Below, piece after piece: positions 17,201-23,836 of a stretch of DNA of 57,948 nt (position 1 is the first letter of the stretch; each line of letters begins with the position of its first letter). A program made the translations under genes and the position numbers. The stretch is from Chloroflexota bacterium (GTDB lineage: Bacteria; Chloroflexota; Anaerolineae; DTLA01), in NCBI GenBank assembly GCA_014360805.1, contig JACIWU010000010.1:1-57948 (forward strand), in the 5' to 3' direction. The notes under the pieces are model-generated. The model did no database searches. It saw only the letters and a list, made by a program, of their open reading frames with translations, and was not told where the DNA came from.

Positions 17201-18890
17201 TGGACTCAATCACATCAAAGTCCGTGCCAGATCCGTACTGAGTGGAGGCGCCGATGCCCATGCCCGTGAAGGCCGATGGCGGAGCGGCGGTGCCGTAGCC
17301 CATAGCGCCGTTGCCGGTGGAGGCCAGCCACGACAGTTTGGGCGCGGCCGCCTTGTTCAGGTACGCTTGGAACCGCGACTCAAAGTCCCAGCCGTCGTTG
17401 TCGGTGGCCGACCCGCCGTAGGACATGCTGACGATGTCGGCCTCGTCGCCCGTGCCCGGGACGCCGTCGGGGCCAAGCGCGACGAAGTAGTAGTTGTCCG
17501 TGGCGTAGCCGCCGCGGTAGAAGTTGCCCACGGCGATGAGTTTGGCGTTCTTGCCGCCGCCCTGGACCATGCCGCCAGCGCCTTCGGGCTTGTACGGGGG
17601 CGCGTTGCCGTCAACGACGCCCTGGCCCACCACAGCCGATGCGCACAGGACGCCGTGGTCGCCGCCCGCCAGCCGCGGGTCGTTCAGCATGAAGGCCACG
17701 ACCTTGCCAGGCCCCGGAGGCGCGAACTCGTCCACGTAGGGAGCCCACAGCCAGTCAAACCCCGGGGGATGATTCTCGCCGTCCGAGATCCAGTAGACCA
17801 TGCCGCCAGAGATGTCCGCGTAGCCATCGCTGCCCGGGGCATCGGCCGCCGAATCCCAGTTGTCCTTCCAGGCGATGGGGTCGTCCTTGGTAACCGGCTT
17901 CTCATCCGAGAAGTCGTAGTTGTCGTCCAGGTCCACGTAGACCGTATCGTAGACGCCGGCCTCATGCTCGTCGGCCACGAGGACTGCCACCTTCTCGCCA
18001 TACCACCAGTTCTGGAGCGCGGTGTCCGGGTACCAGCCGATGTGATAGACGCCGCTCTTGCTGGTGCCGGGGGTTACGTAGGTGTAGCCGGTGCGCGACC
18101 AGGTGGGGTTATCTTCGGTGATGGTGAAGGAGGTGTCGGCATACCAGGTGCCGAAGTAGCGGAGGCCCAACCCGCCATACGCGCCGTAGTAGTAGGCGTA
18201 GTACAGCATGGAGTACTCGTCAAAGGCGAGGGGCCAGCCGTAGTACGGGGACTCGGGGTCGTTGTTCACGGCCCAGGTGCCCTGCAGGTCAGGGTGCGCG
18301 AAGTCTATGCCGGAGTCAATCACGGCGACCTTCACGCCCTGGCCGGTGAAGCCTTTGGCCCAGGCCGTTGCAGACTTGTGGCCCTCGGCCACGTCCCACC
18401 AGCCCGTCGCGCCGACCTCATTGGGCTTCGGCTGCCAGGCGCCCGGATACCCCGCCGCCTTCACCGCCGCGACCCGCTCGCGGATCTTCTCGGCGGCCTG
18501 CGCCTGCTTCGTCGCCAGGTCGGGGTCCACCGGCTGCGGAGGCGCATACGGCATCGGGTCCAGCACCGCCGTCACACCCTGGACCGAGGCCAGTTTGAGC
18601 AGGTTCTTGGCCTTCACCTTGCCCACAACGGACGTGAGGCCCAGGATCGTGCGGACGGTCGCCTTCTCCATGTAGCCGCTGACGTCGGTGCCTGCGGCCA
18701 CGAAGACGTTGACATCCACGAGCGTCTCGCCGCCCGCCTTCGCCACCGGACGCAGCGTCGGGGCAATCTTCGCCAGCGAGGCTGACGCCGCGGTCTCGGG
18801 GCCGCTCGCCAGGGCCATCGGAGCGGCCAGCGCCAGGATCATGCTCAGCGCCATGACCACACCGAGGGCTTTCCAATACTTACCGTGCAT
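14268..18890 (-). CDS. Large secreted subtilisin-like (S8) serine protease with DNRLRE domain
   Basis: A 1540-residue exported protease. A signal peptide (about 1-28, ending ALA) and an inhibitor-like propeptide (about 40-110) precede the S8 domain. The catalytic residues are Asp in VAVIDSGIDFAHPD (near 192), His in GDHGVLCASAV (near 411) and Ser in GGTSRSCPIAAG (near 619). An insert of over 200 residues separates Asp and His. Beta-sandwich domains and an Asp/Asn-rich calcium-type loop (DLNGDGVLWTDLNGNG) follow. A C-terminal DNRLRE domain (about 1345-1530) begins at TADTYIDGW-like sequence. Typical of large extracellular proteases that degrade proteins for nutrition or process the cell surface. 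AAGGAG lies 9 nt before the ATG. Confidence 0.92.
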   Translation of the reverse strand: MHGKYWKALGVVMALSMILALAAPMALASGPETAASASLAKIAPTLRPVAKAGGETLVDVNVFVAAGTDVSGYMEKATVRTILGLTSVVGKVKAKNLLKLASVQGVTAVLDPMPYAPPQPVDPDLATKQAQAAEKIRERVAAVKAAGYPGAWQPKPNEVGATGWWDVAEGHKSATAWAKGFTGQGVKVAVIDSGIDFAHPDLQGTWAVNNDPESPYYGWPLAFDEYSMLYYAYYYGAYGGLGLRYFGTWYADTSFTITEDNPTWSRTGYTYVTPGTSKSGVYHIGWYPDTALQNWWYGEKVAVLVADEHEAGVYDTVYVDLDDNYDFSDEKPVTKDDPIAWKDNWDSAADAPGSDGYADISGGMVYWISDGENHPPGFDWLWAPYVDEFAPPGPGKVVAFMLNDPRLAGGDHGVLCASAVVGQGVVDGNAPPYKPEGAGGMVQGGGKNAKLIAVGNFYRGGYATDNYYFVALGPDGVPGTGDEADIVSMSYGGSATDNDGWDFESRFQAYLNKAAAPKLSWLASTGNGAMGYGTAAPPSAFTGMGIGASTQYGSGTDFDVIESTDQILYGDVQSWSNRGPGATGGTGVSVAANGAWGAGDLALNEWGDGWTAWEIWGGTSRSCPIAAGNLALVYDAYYQANGEFPTYEVARELFMSGATDAHHDPFVQGAGVVNADRATDVAGGLYGLRVSPAFWQAGDYRGEEIEGFANIVHPGTSTSKTFTLYNHGTTDITAAITDAYLQKVGTVTTQFNVDQREESAPNFQRLADYLYDATPLVAPGGPYHDADLMVVKAWFPLQDFTTSDVFTGPLAYDQRFRVLAYDWTDLNGDGVLWTDLNGNGIVNAGEDQVGEYNRYNYGYDTGPSFGITVGKPGERYHDGLFVGVQRRTQAKVNLQTLVQVEITFFKRMDWPWLTIDTGMAAGELLVPAGGSATFTATLDVPADAPLGAYEGVVLVSDPGDGTHNGHVSAIPVTAMVAANGTAFRFGGVSQPTPYDNGVVNGFQDWSWRAESGDWRFFFTDVPDQTFADGTFFVAKTNWGSFPTDIDTLIYGPEEDDFSAMAPDIFGPYTLGFKGGSPNKNIGAGQWLFDTATGTTEEWVTAPLSSGLHLIMLHNVLFSGQTINEPFRGQVGTATLNPAMVIIDGRQATGAIPVTLTSDVAIDALAATAYGLGGVQHYVVPAVQDDPDDPSTATYQYPVTINNGGLLEASTHAAASDVDLFLLYDANEDGVFDFAHEVIGSSTTATGNEYVMVKFPADGNYLVAVHGWGVTEGDPVEITINAVQGNDLAVENVVRNPDGSFTFDVAWDKAFTPGMSYWGLVMIGPARAPGIFQLPVFAASPPEHTETLGTSADTYIDGWNADKNFGSDTRLKIRQGGIRAPLLKFDVSGIPADAKIVSATLKMSYLGYDSGHHNLTAELYALKRDWDEAAATWLYATAADMWGMPGAGDTASDREAAPVATALLTPVAVPSAATWVQFDVTDLVQAWVSGDMANAGVILKGVGNVSTEYVFRSANPAIPAHAQYAPVLEVVYTVDSEMPVP

Positions 18891-19273
18891 GTTCGTTTCT
18901 CCTTTCTGCTGTTTGCACTACCAAAGGACCATTGACGCAACGGAAGAGCCGATACTGCTGAGAGGTCGGTCTTTCTTAGCGCGCACATCACCCCCTTTCC
19001 GGCATTCGTCTGCAACCCCGGTTCGGTGAGAACGACCATTGCGAGACAGGGTCAACGGCGACCGTCGTGCTCGGTTGCGTGCAGCCCAGGGGGAAACGTC
19101 CCCCCGCCACGAACATGCGATGATTTCTGTGTCGGTTGATGAACAACCGCCACTCCTTCCACGGAGACTTCATGGAGAGAGATTCTGCCCGCCTTGGGCG
19201 TAGGCGCTTCCATCGGGAACGCACCTACGCGCACCCAACCCACGATTCGGCTATACTCCTATTCGCATTATAC

Positions 19274-19302
19274 ATTTTACGCTACGATGTCGCAGATGTC
19301 AA
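19274..19302 (-). promoter_or_regulatory. Sigma-70-type promoter for the subtilase
   Basis: On the minus strand, a perfect -35 TTGACA (19302-19297) is followed after 17 nt by a -10 TAAAAT (19279-19274). A consensus TATAAT overlaps just downstream (19272-19267) but with a 24-nt spacer. The site lies in the only strongly AT-rich stretch of the region. Confidence 0.75.
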
Positions 19303-19383
19303 GGGGTTTTTGCGCCTTTTTTGCCTCACATCAATATGTCTGACAAAGCAACGAGGACACCCGCTGATAGTACCCCTTTCCTA

Positions 19384-19412
19384 TTGAACCTCTCAATGTT
19401 CTGCCGTACAAT
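19384..19412 (+). promoter_or_regulatory. Sigma-70-type promoter for the Flp pilin gene
   Basis: A -35 TTGAAC at 19384-19389 and a -10 TACAAT at 19407-19412 are separated by exactly 17 nt, about 48 nt upstream of the pilin start. Confidence 0.75.
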
Positions 19413-19459
19413 TGAGGCAGATTATCGGAACTGCCAATCTGTAGAAAGGAGGCAAAGGC

Positions 19460-19606
19460 ATGTTCTATCTGAACCGCGAGAAGGGGCAGGGATTGGTTGA
19501 GTATGCATTGATCCTCGTGCTGGTGGCCGTCGTCGTCATCGCTGTGCTGTTGCTGCTTGGCCCAGCGATCGGCAACGTGTTCAGCACCGTCATCTCCAAC
19601 CTGTAG
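19460..19606 (+). CDS. flp: Flp/Fap-type (type IVb) pilin
   Basis: A 48-residue prepilin. A short charged leader, MFYLNREKG, is followed by QGLVEYALILVLVAVVVIAV. The Gly9/Gln10 junction with Glu at +5 and Tyr at +6 is the exact processing signature of Flp pilins cleaved by TadV-type peptidases. The rest is one hydrophobic helix and a short polar end (GNVFSTVISNL). It is the major subunit of the Tad pilus encoded downstream. AAAGGAGG lies 6 nt before the ATG. It has its own promoter and a hairpin after it, so it can be made in excess over the assembly genes. Confidence 0.93.
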   Translation: MFYLNREKGQGLVEYALILVLVAVVVIAVLLLLGPAIGNVFSTVISNL

Positions 19607-19638
19607 TGCATCGTCCCGAAGACCAATCCGAACACCCG

Positions 19639-19669
19639 GGGCAGGCCCTGCGCCAAGTGGGGCCTGCCC
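19639..19669 (+). terminator. Hairpin after the pilin gene
   Basis: A 10-bp GC stem pairs 19639-19648 with 19660-19669 around an 11-nt loop, 32 nt after the pilin stop. There is no strong T-tract. It may stabilise the pilin mRNA or attenuate readthrough into the tadE operon. Confidence 0.6.
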
Positions 19670-19745
19670 ATCCCATTCCAACTTCATCATCCATCATCGT
19701 TAAGCCGTTTTCATACCATCATAACCCGACAGTACCTAAATCCTA

Positions 19746-19774
19746 TTGTGAAGGCCGGATTGGGAGCATAGAAT
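19746..19774 (+). promoter_or_regulatory. Promoter for the tadE-tadG operon
   Basis: A -35 TTGTGA at 19746-19751 and a -10 TAGAAT at 19769-19774 are separated by 17 nt, about 75 nt before the first tadE-like gene. Confidence 0.6.
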
Positions 19775-19847
19775 AGAGGCAAAGACGGTTGACGAGGCTT
19801 TGGTTCGCCAACCGCAGATGCTCTCAGGAAGGCAAAGGCAGGTGGCA

Positions 19848-20270
19848 ATGATGGGAAAACGGCTGTTCCTCAAACCGCGGCGGCGCGGACAGAGCCTGGT
19901 GGAACTGGCTCTGATCATGCCCATCATCCTGATCATCATGGCATCGGTTTTTGACATCGGGCGCGTCTTGGATGCGTCCATCGTCCTGACCAACGCGGCG
20001 CGCGTGGGGGCCAGGTTCGGCGCCAACCACCCCACCTGGTACGACTCCATCCGCGCCCGCGTGGTGGATTTCGCCAACGACTCTGGGATGAACTTCACGG
20101 GGGTGCAACTAACGGGGTCCAACGTGGCCGTGTCGTCCGGCGTCGCGCCCGGCACCCCCATCGTCGTTACCATCACCTACGACCTTCCGCTCACCTTCGG
20201 CCGCGCCATCGGTGTGAACTCCATCCGAATCGTGCGCAGGGCCGAGATGATGATTCTGGTGAATCCGTGA
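19848..20270 (+). CDS. TadE-like pseudopilin (first copy)
   Basis: A protein of about 140 residues. A basic leader ends in RRRG before QSLVELALIMPIILIIMASV, with Glu at +5 as in prepilin-peptidase substrates. A single membrane helix follows, then FDIGRVLDASIVLTNAARVG, the TadE hallmark. The remainder is a small beta-rich extracellular domain. TadE proteins are minor pseudopilins required for Tad pilus assembly. The ATGs at 19848 and 19851 are both possible; 19851 is better spaced from AGGTGG. It is followed 12 nt later by a second copy. Confidence 0.88.
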   Translation: MMGKRLFLKPRRRGQSLVELALIMPIILIIMASVFDIGRVLDASIVLTNAARVGARFGANHPTWYDSIRARVVDFANDSGMNFTGVQLTGSNVAVSSGVAPGTPIVVTITYDLPLTFGRAIGVNSIRIVRRAEMMILVNP

Positions 20271-20282
20271 GGTGGCGAGACT

Positions 20283-20738
20283 ATGCTGATGCGACAGACA
20301 CCCAGCGAACTGTGGCGAAGGGGCCGGCGCGGACAGGCTGCCGTGGAGTTCTCCATGGTGATCATGATCCTTGTGCTGATCATCATCGGCACCATAGACT
20401 TCTCGCGGCTGTTCTTCACCTGGGCCAGCATGGCCAACGCGGCCCGCGAAGGCGCGCGCTACGGCACCGTCTGGCCCAAACGCTGGACCGACGCCGACTA
20501 CCCGCCGCCCAACAACATTGAGTTCCGCACCCGCGCCATGCTGTCCACCCTGGGTGCCGACAACGTCCAGGTGGAAATCCACTGCTATGACCAGTGGGGC
20601 GGCTGGCATGAGCACGAGCGTTACCTCTGCGTAACCGGCAACCAGATTCAGGTCATCGTGCGGGCGCAGTTCCGCAGTTGGACTCGCATCATCCCGCCCA
20701 TCAACCTGGTCGCCAAGGCACGGATGGTCATAGACTGA
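20283..20738 (+). CDS. TadE-like pseudopilin (second copy)
   Basis: A 151-residue relative of the preceding protein. The leader ends RRGRRG before QAAVEFSMVIMILVLIIIGT (Glu at +5), then IDFSRLFFTWASMANAAREGARYG. Two cysteines in the distal part could form a disulfide. It probably forms a minor-pilin complex with its neighbours (compare TadE/TadF pairs). GAGGTGG lies 8 nt before the ATG. Confidence 0.88.
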   Translation: MLMRQTPSELWRRGRRGQAAVEFSMVIMILVLIIIGTIDFSRLFFTWASMANAAREGARYGTVWPKRWTDADYPPPNNIEFRTRAMLSTLGADNVQVEIHCYDQWGGWHEHERYLCVTGNQIQVIVRAQFRSWTRIIPPINLVAKARMVID

Positions 20739-20777
20739 GTCAGCCACTCCCCCCTAGACATCTTGGGAGGTGGAGAA

Positions 20778-22634
20778 GTGAAAGGAGCAACTTTGCAGAA
20801 GGAAAAAGGGCAGTCTCTGGTGATCGTCGCATTTGCGATGGTGGTGCTGCTGCTGTTCGCCATGTTCGCGGTGGACATCAGTTACGCCTACGTCCAGCGG
20901 CGGCAGATGCAGAACGCGGCGGACGCGGCGGCGCTGGCGGGCGCCCGCGAACTCACCATCGCCCAGGGGTCCGCGCCGGAGGAACGAATGTCCAGCGGCC
21001 AGTTGTACAACATCATTTTGGACTGGGCTCAGCGCAACCAGGCCCAGACGGTGGAGGCGCTGTACATTCGGCCTGACGAGACGACCTTCGCCATCAACGC
21101 GGGCGACGGGTCGCCGGTGCCCGACCCGGACAGGGCAGCGGGCGTCTATGTCAAGTCCTGTACCAATTTCCCCACGTTCTTCTCGCGGTTCATCGGCCTG
21201 GGCATGATGAACATGTGCGCCGAGGCCGAGGCCAGTTTCGGCGCGGCGTGGGCGGCACGCGGCCTGGCGCCGCTGGCCGTGTTGTACTCTGACTTCCAGG
21301 TTGGCGACGAGTACAGCCTGTTCGCCGGCAACTACAAGCACGCCACCGCGCGCTGGGGGTGGATGGGATGGGATTGTCAATTCCCGTCCAAGTGCTCGCC
21401 CGACGCCAACTCCCTGAAATACTGGATGGAGAACGGCTACCAGGGCTACGTGTCCCGCAACTCCAACTACATGGCCGACCCCGGCATGAAGGAATCGGTG
21501 CTCAAGCAGGCCGATGTGGGCCAGGTGCTGCTCTTGCCCGTGTTTGACAAGATCTACCAGTTCACCACCGACGAGAAGTGCAACAAGGACTCGCCGCGCT
21601 ACGACCCGGACTACTGCGCCAACGCCTGCAAGAGCGACTATCCCAACGTTGTCTGCGCATACACAGACAACAACACACTCAAGGGCCAGTACTACTACCA
21701 CATCATCACCTTCGCGGCCTTCAAGGTTACCAACATCGGCCAGCACCAACTGGACGGCGAGTTCGTGTCGTACATCGTGGACGGGACCTGGACGAACCCC
21801 AGCCCGTGGGACAAGGGCGTGGTCGTCATGCGCCTGACCGAGCGCGACAAGCCGACGGTAACGCCAGCCGGGTACACGCCCGCGCCCACGAACACGCCGG
21901 AGCCTACCAGCACGCCTGCCACCACACCCGATGTCATCTTTGACGACGGCGACACGGCCATCTGCGAGTACGAACCTCAGTGGCAGACGGTCTGCGGCAC
22001 GGTGCAACTCCCGCCCGGCCAGACCGCGCGGCTGCAGATCGCCTGGTACGTCGTGCATCCCGACGACGTGCCCTACCAGGAAACGCAGTACATTGACTAC
22101 GGCCTGGTGCAGAATGGCTCCCGCTTCTGCGTGCAGGTGTGGTGGCCGGGCATTCGGCCCGATGATGAGGTGGTGGAGAATCACATCGGCGGGATGCTGT
22201 TGGACGCGCAGACCGGCAACCCCATCATGAGCCGCGGCGCTAGCCTGGACTACTACTGGTACCCGTGGTTCTGCCCTGCGCCGACGCCAGGCCCCACCTC
22301 CACACCGACGCCCACATCCACCCCGTCGGGGCCGACGCCAACGCCGACGCCCACGGCCACCCCCTGCCTGACGCCCAACGCGCCCACGTCGCTGACGGGT
22401 AACCGGAGCGGCCAGAATGTATCCCTGGCGTGGAACGCGCCGTCCGGGCCGCCCGTTACCCAGTACAACATCTACTGGGCCACGTCCCAGAATGGCACCT
22501 ACGGGTTCCTGACCAGCACCACCGGCACGTCGTATTCGTACAAGACCACAGCGGGCCGCTGGTACTACGTCAAGGCCGTCAATGGGTGCGGCGACAGCCC
22601 CGAATCCAACAAGGTTTACGTGCCGCCCAAATGA
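20778..22634 (+). CDS. TadG-like pilus protein with C-terminal fibronectin type III domain
   Basis: A protein of about 618 residues. The N-terminus has a prepilin-like KG before QSLVIVAFAMVVLLLFAMFA, then DISYAYVQRRQMQNAADAAALAGAREL, the TadG/Flp-assembly hallmark. Unlike the TadE copies, position +5 is Ile. A large Cys-containing extracellular domain, a Thr/Pro linker near 360-395, a second beta domain, another Thr/Pro linker near 500-530, and an Fn3 domain (about 535-615: PTSLTGNRSGQNVSLAWNAP to VNGCGDSPESNKVYV) follow. It probably anchors or tips the pilus and mediates adhesion. The GTG at 20778 follows GGGAGG by 7 nt; the TTG at 20793 is an alternative. Confidence 0.85.
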   Translation: MKGATLQKEKGQSLVIVAFAMVVLLLFAMFAVDISYAYVQRRQMQNAADAAALAGARELTIAQGSAPEERMSSGQLYNIILDWAQRNQAQTVEALYIRPDETTFAINAGDGSPVPDPDRAAGVYVKSCTNFPTFFSRFIGLGMMNMCAEAEASFGAAWAARGLAPLAVLYSDFQVGDEYSLFAGNYKHATARWGWMGWDCQFPSKCSPDANSLKYWMENGYQGYVSRNSNYMADPGMKESVLKQADVGQVLLLPVFDKIYQFTTDEKCNKDSPRYDPDYCANACKSDYPNVVCAYTDNNTLKGQYYYHIITFAAFKVTNIGQHQLDGEFVSYIVDGTWTNPSPWDKGVVVMRLTERDKPTVTPAGYTPAPTNTPEPTSTPATTPDVIFDDGDTAICEYEPQWQTVCGTVQLPPGQTARLQIAWYVVHPDDVPYQETQYIDYGLVQNGSRFCVQVWWPGIRPDDEVVENHIGGMLLDAQTGNPIMSRGASLDYYWYPWFCPAPTPGPTSTPTPTSTPSGPTPTPTPTATPCLTPNAPTSLTGNRSGQNVSLAWNAPSGPPVTQYNIYWATSQNGTYGFLTSTTGTSYSYKTTAGRWYYVKAVNGCGDSPESNKVYVPPK

Positions 22635-22669
22635 CGCCGACTCAGGTGTCCTTAACACAAACAGACCAA

Positions 22670-22697
22670 CGCTGGCGGGCAAATCTGCCCGCCAGCG
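22670..22697 (+). terminator. 12-bp hairpin after the TadG-like gene
   Basis: A perfect 12-bp stem pairs 22670-22681 with 22686-22697 around loop AATC, 36 nt after the stop. It probably terminates the tadE-tadE-tadG transcript. Confidence 0.75.
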
Positions 22698-22742
22698 CGC
22701 GTAGTCTCGGTTCCAAATCGTTGCTCGCGCCACGGGGATAGG

Positions 22743-22770
22743 TGCGACGCACTTCCGAAAGTGCGTCGCA
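22743..22770. terminator. Second 12-bp hairpin before cpaB
   Basis: Another perfect 12-bp stem with a 4-nt loop (CCGA) pairs 22743-22754 with 22759-22770 and is followed by TCTTGG. It lies 46 nt after the first hairpin and before the cpaB promoter, giving a tandem insulator-like arrangement. Confidence 0.6.
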
Positions 22771-22817
22771 TCTTGGTCGCCAACACAAGACGGAGCCGAA
22801 TCCGCGCGTACAGGTGG

Positions 22818-22846
22818 TTGCGAATTTCCGAAAACAGGGGTACAAT
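22818..22846 (+). promoter_or_regulatory. Promoter for the cpaB-tadC operon
   Basis: A -35 TTGCGA at 22818-22823 and a -10 TACAAT at 22841-22846 are separated by 17 nt, about 52 nt before the cpaB start. Confidence 0.65.
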
Positions 22847-22898
22847 ATGCACAGACTACGAGCCGCCGTCCCTGACATGTTGACTGGAGGAGGGTCTC

Positions 22899-23798
22899 AT
22901 GCGACGCAGATCTAGGCTTCTACTCATCCTGGGAATCCTACTGGCCATCGTCGCCATGCTCATCACGTACACGATGCTCCAGAAGCCGCAACAGCCTGCC
23001 GAGCAGCCGCCTGTCGTTACGCGGAAGGTGGCGGTCGCCCTGCAGGACATTCCCTACGGCACGCTGATTGACCCGCTGGCCGTGGAGATGCGCGACTGGC
23101 CGGTGGACACGGCCCCCGCCGACGCCATCGGCAACACGGCGGACCTGGCCGGCAAGTACGCCAAGACCGCCATCTTTGCCGGCCAGATCATCCAGGCGAA
23201 GATGATCGCTTCGCCCAGCGAACTGGCCGCCGGCGAAGGTCCCGCGTCGGTCCTCGTTCCGCTCGGCATGGTGGCCTATCCCTTCCCCATTGACGAACTC
23301 AGCGGCGTGTCCTATGCGCTGAAATCGGGCGACCGGGTTGACGTGCTTATCACGTTCCGCTTCTTGCAGGTGGACCGAGAGACCCAGGTGGCATTCCCGC
23401 TGGACCGCAACCAACCGGGCGACATCCAGGGGGTGCAGATTCCGCGGCTGGTGTCGCAACTCACGCTGCAGAACGTAGAAGTCCTGCGCGTGGGCTCCTG
23501 GTACGTGCCGCCCGTGCAGACGACGCAGCAACAACAGCCGGGCCAGCAACAACAGACGCCGGCGACCCCGCCGCCGCCCGCCGTGGTTACCCTGCTTGTG
23601 CCCCAGCAGGATGCGTTGGTGCTCCAGTTCGCCAGGGAGGCCAAGGCCACCGTAGAACTGGCCCTGCGCAACCCCAACGACCAGGAAGAGGTAACCACCC
23701 AAGCCGTTACCCTGGACTACATGCTGGCCCGATTCAACATCACGGTGCCCATCCTGAGGGACGAGTCTCTTGAGACTCTGAAGCCCGCGACCCGATAG
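22899..23798 (+). CDS. cpaB: Flp pilus assembly protein CpaB/RcpC
   Basis: A 299-residue protein. An N-terminal membrane anchor (about 7-26) is followed by a SAF domain (about 40-110; VAVALQDIPYGTLIDPLAVE and GKYAKTAIFAGQIIQ). The C-terminal RcpC/CpaB domain has VSYALKSGDRVDVLITFRFL, a Gln/Pro-rich insert near 208-225, and VTLLVPQQDALVLQFARE. CpaB acts on the outer face of the membrane in Tad systems and in diderms helps stabilise the secretin; no secretin is seen here. GGAGGAGG precedes the ATG at 22899. Confidence 0.93.
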   Translation: MRRRSRLLLILGILLAIVAMLITYTMLQKPQQPAEQPPVVTRKVAVALQDIPYGTLIDPLAVEMRDWPVDTAPADAIGNTADLAGKYAKTAIFAGQIIQAKMIASPSELAAGEGPASVLVPLGMVAYPFPIDELSGVSYALKSGDRVDVLITFRFLQVDRETQVAFPLDRNQPGDIQGVQIPRLVSQLTLQNVEVLRVGSWYVPPVQTTQQQQPGQQQQTPATPPPPAVVTLLVPQQDALVLQFAREAKATVELALRNPNDQEEVTTQAVTLDYMLARFNITVPILRDESLETLKPATR

Positions 23799-23836
23799 AC
23801 CGATGGGAGAAACGATCGCGTGAAGGAATGCATCGG

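Larger units (their letters stand above)
18891..19459. other. Divergent intergenic region with a long structured subtilase leader
   Basis: This 569-nt gap holds the promoters of the subtilase (-) and the Flp pilin (+). The subtilase promoter at 19274-19302 leaves a leader of about 370 nt. On the minus strand that leader shows several hairpins: 19228-19200 (8-bp stem plus an inner UUCC/GGAA stem, one bulged G), 19176-19158 (6 bp), 19149-19133 (6 bp, CGGTTG/CAACCG) and 19105-19089 (5 GC pairs). Open frames inside (for example 19243-19052 on the minus strand) are not convincing genes. No known riboswitch class was recognised. Confidence 0.5.

Noticed and set aside
19052-19243. Minus-strand frame in the subtilase leader (KAGRISLHEVSVEGVAVV) as a possible transposase remnant
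   Set aside because: I could not match it to any TnpB or other transposase motif. It lies in a region that folds into hairpins and shows no ribosome-binding site of note.
19136-19387. 83-codon plus-strand frame in the same intergenic region
   Set aside because: It overlaps the promoters of both neighbours and has no domain or ribosome-binding site.
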